64,000 nucleotides of DNA, from the NCBI GenBank assembly GCA_950295325.1, contig OX485806.1, positions 19,530,001-19,594,000 of the forward strand, written 5' to 3'. This stretch comes from Polytrichum commune. Lineage: Eukaryota; Streptophyta; Polytrichopsida; Polytrichales; Polytrichaceae. The position numbers were made by a program, and so were the translations under genes. The notes beneath the pieces were generated by a model. It was not told where the DNA came from, did no database searches, and saw only the letters and a program-made list of their open reading frames with translations. Shown here in pieces: positions 60,971 to 64,000 of this stretch (its first letter is position 1; the number at the start of each line of letters is the position of its first letter).

Positions 60971-62055
60971 GCCAAACTACCTACCTAGTTGTTGACTCCT
61001 TCTTATGCTCAAACTTTTCTCGAACAATCGAATATTTTGAAGGCCTTTGTTGCAATGGCATGGGGATCAAGGCCTAGTTGTTCCTTTTACAACCTTCATA
61101 CGGGACTAATACTAATAGCATGCCCCCACCAGGGCCAATTGTTGCTCCTTGGCAACAGGAGGTGTCCCTCTTGATATGGAAAGTTCATCTCTATCCAAAA
61201 TTTATTGCTATCATTAAGGACTTTTCGTCCTACTCACAGTAACCTCACTTGATGTAACGTACTCCAATTCTCTTCATTCACATCAAGATGGAAACTCTTT
61301 GATTGTTTGTGGACTAATCGTTGTACCTAATGTGGGCATGCTATAAGGCCAACTTGTTAACTTCTACCATGCCCACACTAGGGTCAATCTTTGGTCTTGG
61401 GCATTAGGAGGAGTCCCTCTCTCTCAATACGGGAAATGCAACGTTTTCCGAAATTCACTCCTACTAATAAAGAAATTTCATCCCACCCCCAGTAACCTCA
61501 TTAAATGTAACATACTTTTGTTTTGCTAGTGCAAACAAGACTATCAAAATGAAAACTCTCCCACTGGTGTGGGCCCAGTCCTTGGTTCCTAGTGCAGGCA
61601 TGGTATTAGTAATCTCGCCCGCCCGTCGCAAGCTACAATGTGAATCTAGGCCACACTTTCAATGTTGCCTAGTTGTAGTATAGCGTGCTCGTGTGGATAG
61701 GAGAAACGGGTGGGGTGCATGAGCCCGTGGTGGCTAGGGGGGTTGAAGAAACTAGAGCCACTAAAACGTATTGTATTTAAACACCCCCCCCCCCACCCCT
61801 ACCCTTCCCTTTTGGAGCTAAGTGAGTATAAAGCGGATGATGTAAGTTTGGCCACAAACGGGGGGCGGGGGGGGGGGGGGGGCTCATGGAGACAAAACGG
61901 AGGCCTACAAGTTGCGCAAGAGACAAATGGCGGCACTCGGGAGGCATTCCAAGCGAGGCCTACCTTGACGATGGGAGGACGGAAGTGGCCCATCTTGGGA
62001 TCCGCCCTCCGCCAAAGATGGGAGAATTGGAGGACATGGAAGGAAGGGTAAGTAA
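60971..62055. other. Intergenic stretch with poly-G/C tracts
   Basis: A phrase around GCATGCCCCCACCAGGGCCAAT (61118 onward) recurs in altered form near 61370-61400 with GGTGTCCCTCT/GGAGTCCCTCT, a diverged local duplication of about 250 bp. A poly-C run is near 61785-61793 and a G-rich tract near 61861-61882. The overlapping ORFs at 61710-62150 are GC-rich shadows with no recognisable content. Confidence 0.5.
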
Positions 62056-62583
62056 GGGTTGCTTTACACGTAGAGGCCAGGCCAATTCGTTGTGTAAGAG
62101 GTTTGAAATCCTCACTTGTGATTGGCCAAAAGGCTGAAATCAACCCCAACTCCTTTACATCTAGAGGCTGGGGCGATTTGGTGGTATGGATTTTTTAATC
62201 AAAAAATGCATGATATGACATGGCCCAAGCTCATTGAATTGGGTGCACCCAAAATGAAAGGCCGAATCTTGGTCTCGAGGCCAATGCCAAATTTCAATTA
62301 AAAAAATATTTCTTTATTAAGACATGATTTTTTTAGCGATCCATATCCATTGGATTATGTAGAAATATGAACGGCTCTATGCTAGATTATGCTAGATCCA
62401 TTGGATTATACTAGATTTATTGAATCGGCCTAGCTTCTTGGCCCTAAGGCCTATACATATGGGAAAATTGGCCCCTATTATAGTCTTATCATAATGAGGT
62501 TGGCCTCCAACCCAAAAGGGGCTGCAATTTCATGTAATCGGCCTCAAGGGGAATTGGCCCGGCCTCTAGGTGTAAAGCGGCCC
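62056..62583. mobile_element. PIF/Harbinger-type MITE, family 1, copy 2
   Basis: The left end is GGGTTGCTTTACACGTAGAG. The right end, reverse-complemented, is GGGCCGCTTTACACCTAGAG. Direct TAA triplets flank it (62053-62055 and 62584-62586). The interior matches the copy at 13.2 kb over most of its length, for example AATCCTCACTTGTGATTGGC. It is 528 bp and non-coding. Confidence 0.88.
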
Positions 62584-62599
62584 TAAGTAGAGGTTGGGG

Positions 62600-62730
62600 A
62601 TTATGTCGTTGTAGGCTCCCAGGTGATTTGGGCGAACCAACCCATACACTCGTTCCTTGTTGGATGGCTAAACCCTTGCCTCCAAGGAATCAATGTACGG
62701 GTTGGTTCACCCCAATCCTCCCGGGTCTCC
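62600..62730 (+). repeat. Foldback element, copy 2
   Basis: The left arm has GGGCGAACCAACCCATACAC and GTTCCTTG. The right arm has CAAGGAATCAATGTACGGGT and TGGTTC. Weaker pairing extends outward on both sides, giving arms of about 50 bp. It is the reverse-orientation relative of the copy at 9.12 kb. Confidence 0.82.
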
Positions 62731-62739
62731 TAATCTAAG

Positions 62740-62850
62740 GTAAGGTAGAATTTGGATGAACCAACCCATACACTCTTCCCTTGTTGAATGCCTAAACACT
62801 TGTCTCCAAGGAATCAATGTACAAGTTGTTTCCCCTAGCCGGTAAGGTAG
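62740..62850 (+). repeat. Foldback element, copy 3 (tandem to copy 2)
   Basis: GATGAACCAACCCATACACT and TCCCTTG pair with CAAGGAATCAATGTACAAGT. It is more diverged than copy 2 and in the same orientation. A short GGTAAGGTAG-type direct repeat brackets it. Confidence 0.75.
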
Positions 62851-64000
62851 GAGCACCTTAAACCAAGAAAACCCTAAAAATTAACACCCTCGAAATCTTG
62901 CATAATAAGTACGTATTGATTTTGAGGATGTCCACCACGTGAACATCAAGTTCCCTTAACGCTTTTGGGTGCCAACACAACTTTCACTTTCAAAAAAAAA
63001 AAAATCTATATTGGGGGGGGGATCCAACTATAGATTTGGAGGATAGGAGGACAAAACTTGGAGTTTATAATTCATCCTCAACTAAAAACATGAGAATCGG
63101 TGGATGTGCTCAAATTATCATACATAGAAGTTGGTGTTGGGCTAATAAAAAATCATTTTTCTAGCTTGTTCTATTAAAACCTAAAGTCCTTTCAAAATTT
63201 GAGAGGTGAAAAAAGGAGGTCTCAAAAGTTTCACTCAACATTCAAAATGGGTTCCGATTCACGACGAGCTAACAAGCTTATTAGAAAGTTTCCTCAAAGA
63301 AGGATCAAACCCACCATTTCATCCTTTTTTCAGAGACTTTACAGTTAACTCTATTGTCATACATTTAAAGACCTTGTTTGGGAGGGAGAGACTCAACTAT
63401 GTATTTGAAAGATGAGAAAATGGAATTTGGAAACTTGGAATAATGAAACCACCAAATATGGGCGCATCATTGGACGCACAAAGAGCAACGACTTTGGATT
63501 TTGTAATGGTAGACTACGGAGTCTCATAAATATACCTAAGACTGACATAAAACTTGAAAACCAACACTATGTACCACCCATATCATACATTTGAAGCCCC
63601 AAAATGGCATTGCTTGAGAGGGTGAGTTTCAACTATTTTAATGGAAGATGGGAGGATGGAATTTGAAAGCTCAAAATCCATCCTCCACAAACATAGAGAA
63701 ATTGTTGGATATGCATCTTGAAGGGGAGGTTGTACACGATCGAAAATGTTAGTTTTGAAAACAAAGGTCATTGGACCAGGGTAAACAAATTTGATTTTAC
63801 ATGTGCCTCAATTTTGGTTTCAAGATTGGTCCCTCTTTTCTTGGTTATGAACGTCCGTTTTCAACTTTGATAAATAAAATAAATAAATAAACAGAGGTTA
63901 CAATCCTCACAATGGGGATTCCATCATGACATGCTCTAGAATCCCCTAAAATCTAAGGCACATAGACCTAAAACCAACACCAAACCTAGGAACCGACACA
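62851..64000. other. Repeat-like intergenic end of window
   Basis: Three diverged units share a CAACTAT...TTTGGA/GAAAGAT...GGAATTTGGAA pattern, with anchors at about 63025, 63394 and 63629. The stretch at 63205-63360 is the second copy of family H (see 30.13-30.27 kb). No gene is seen. Confidence 0.5.

Noticed and set aside
61710-62149. Overlapping GC-rich ORFs on both strands
   Set aside because: They are created by poly-G/C tracts and the edge of a MITE. Both strands are open because of base composition.

Overview
The window is nuclear DNA of a land plant. Four spliced protein genes can be rebuilt from it. All have GT-AG introns, and their products are plant- or chloroplast-type: an ARM-repeat membrane protein, the cytosolic Fe-S scaffold NBP35, a thylakoid-lumen pentapeptide-repeat protein, and a chloroplast CAAD-like coiled-coil protein. 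The low gene density (four genes in 64 kb) and the many small transposons point to a large, repeat-rich plant genome. The sequence does not let me name the species.

Layout. Bases 1-8.4 kb hold the ARM-repeat gene on the minus strand (7 exons, 6854 to 1249), with decayed copies of its last exon downstream. Bases 8.4-22.9 kb have no recognisable gene and hold dispersed repeats, including several small DNA transposons with readable terminal inverted repeats (TIRs) and target-site duplications (TSDs). Bases 22.9-29.8 kb hold a divergent pair: NBP35 (minus, 3 exons) and a thylakoid lumenal 15 kDa-type protein (plus, 8 exons), separated by 1.6 kb. Bases 29.8-38.9 kb are repeats, including a solo-LTR-like insertion. 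Bases 38.9-41.5 kb hold the coiled-coil chloroplast gene (plus, 3 exons), followed by a tandem array of about 365-bp units. Bases 43.5-64 kb are again repeats: a 5'-truncated LINE with a 10-bp TSD, PIF/Harbinger-type and CACTA-type miniature elements, a hairpin-bearing MITE-like element, and foldback elements.

Every exon chain was checked by phase arithmetic. The ARM gene sums to 3117 nt (1038 aa), NBP35 to 1101 nt (366 aa), the lumenal protein to 762 nt (253 aa) and the coiled-coil protein to 1311 nt (436 aa). All are open throughout. The four genes are housekeeping or plastid genes with no evident shared pathway beyond plastid location for two of them.

The most striking feature is structural. 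Three of the four genes carry local tandem duplications of about 90-370 bp, and several of these copy an exon edge together with its splice site, leaving decoy donors, decoy acceptors or pseudo-exons in the introns. The intergenic repeats are instead mostly dispersed transposons. I saw no operon, CRISPR array, rRNA, tRNA or virus, and no new multi-gene system.
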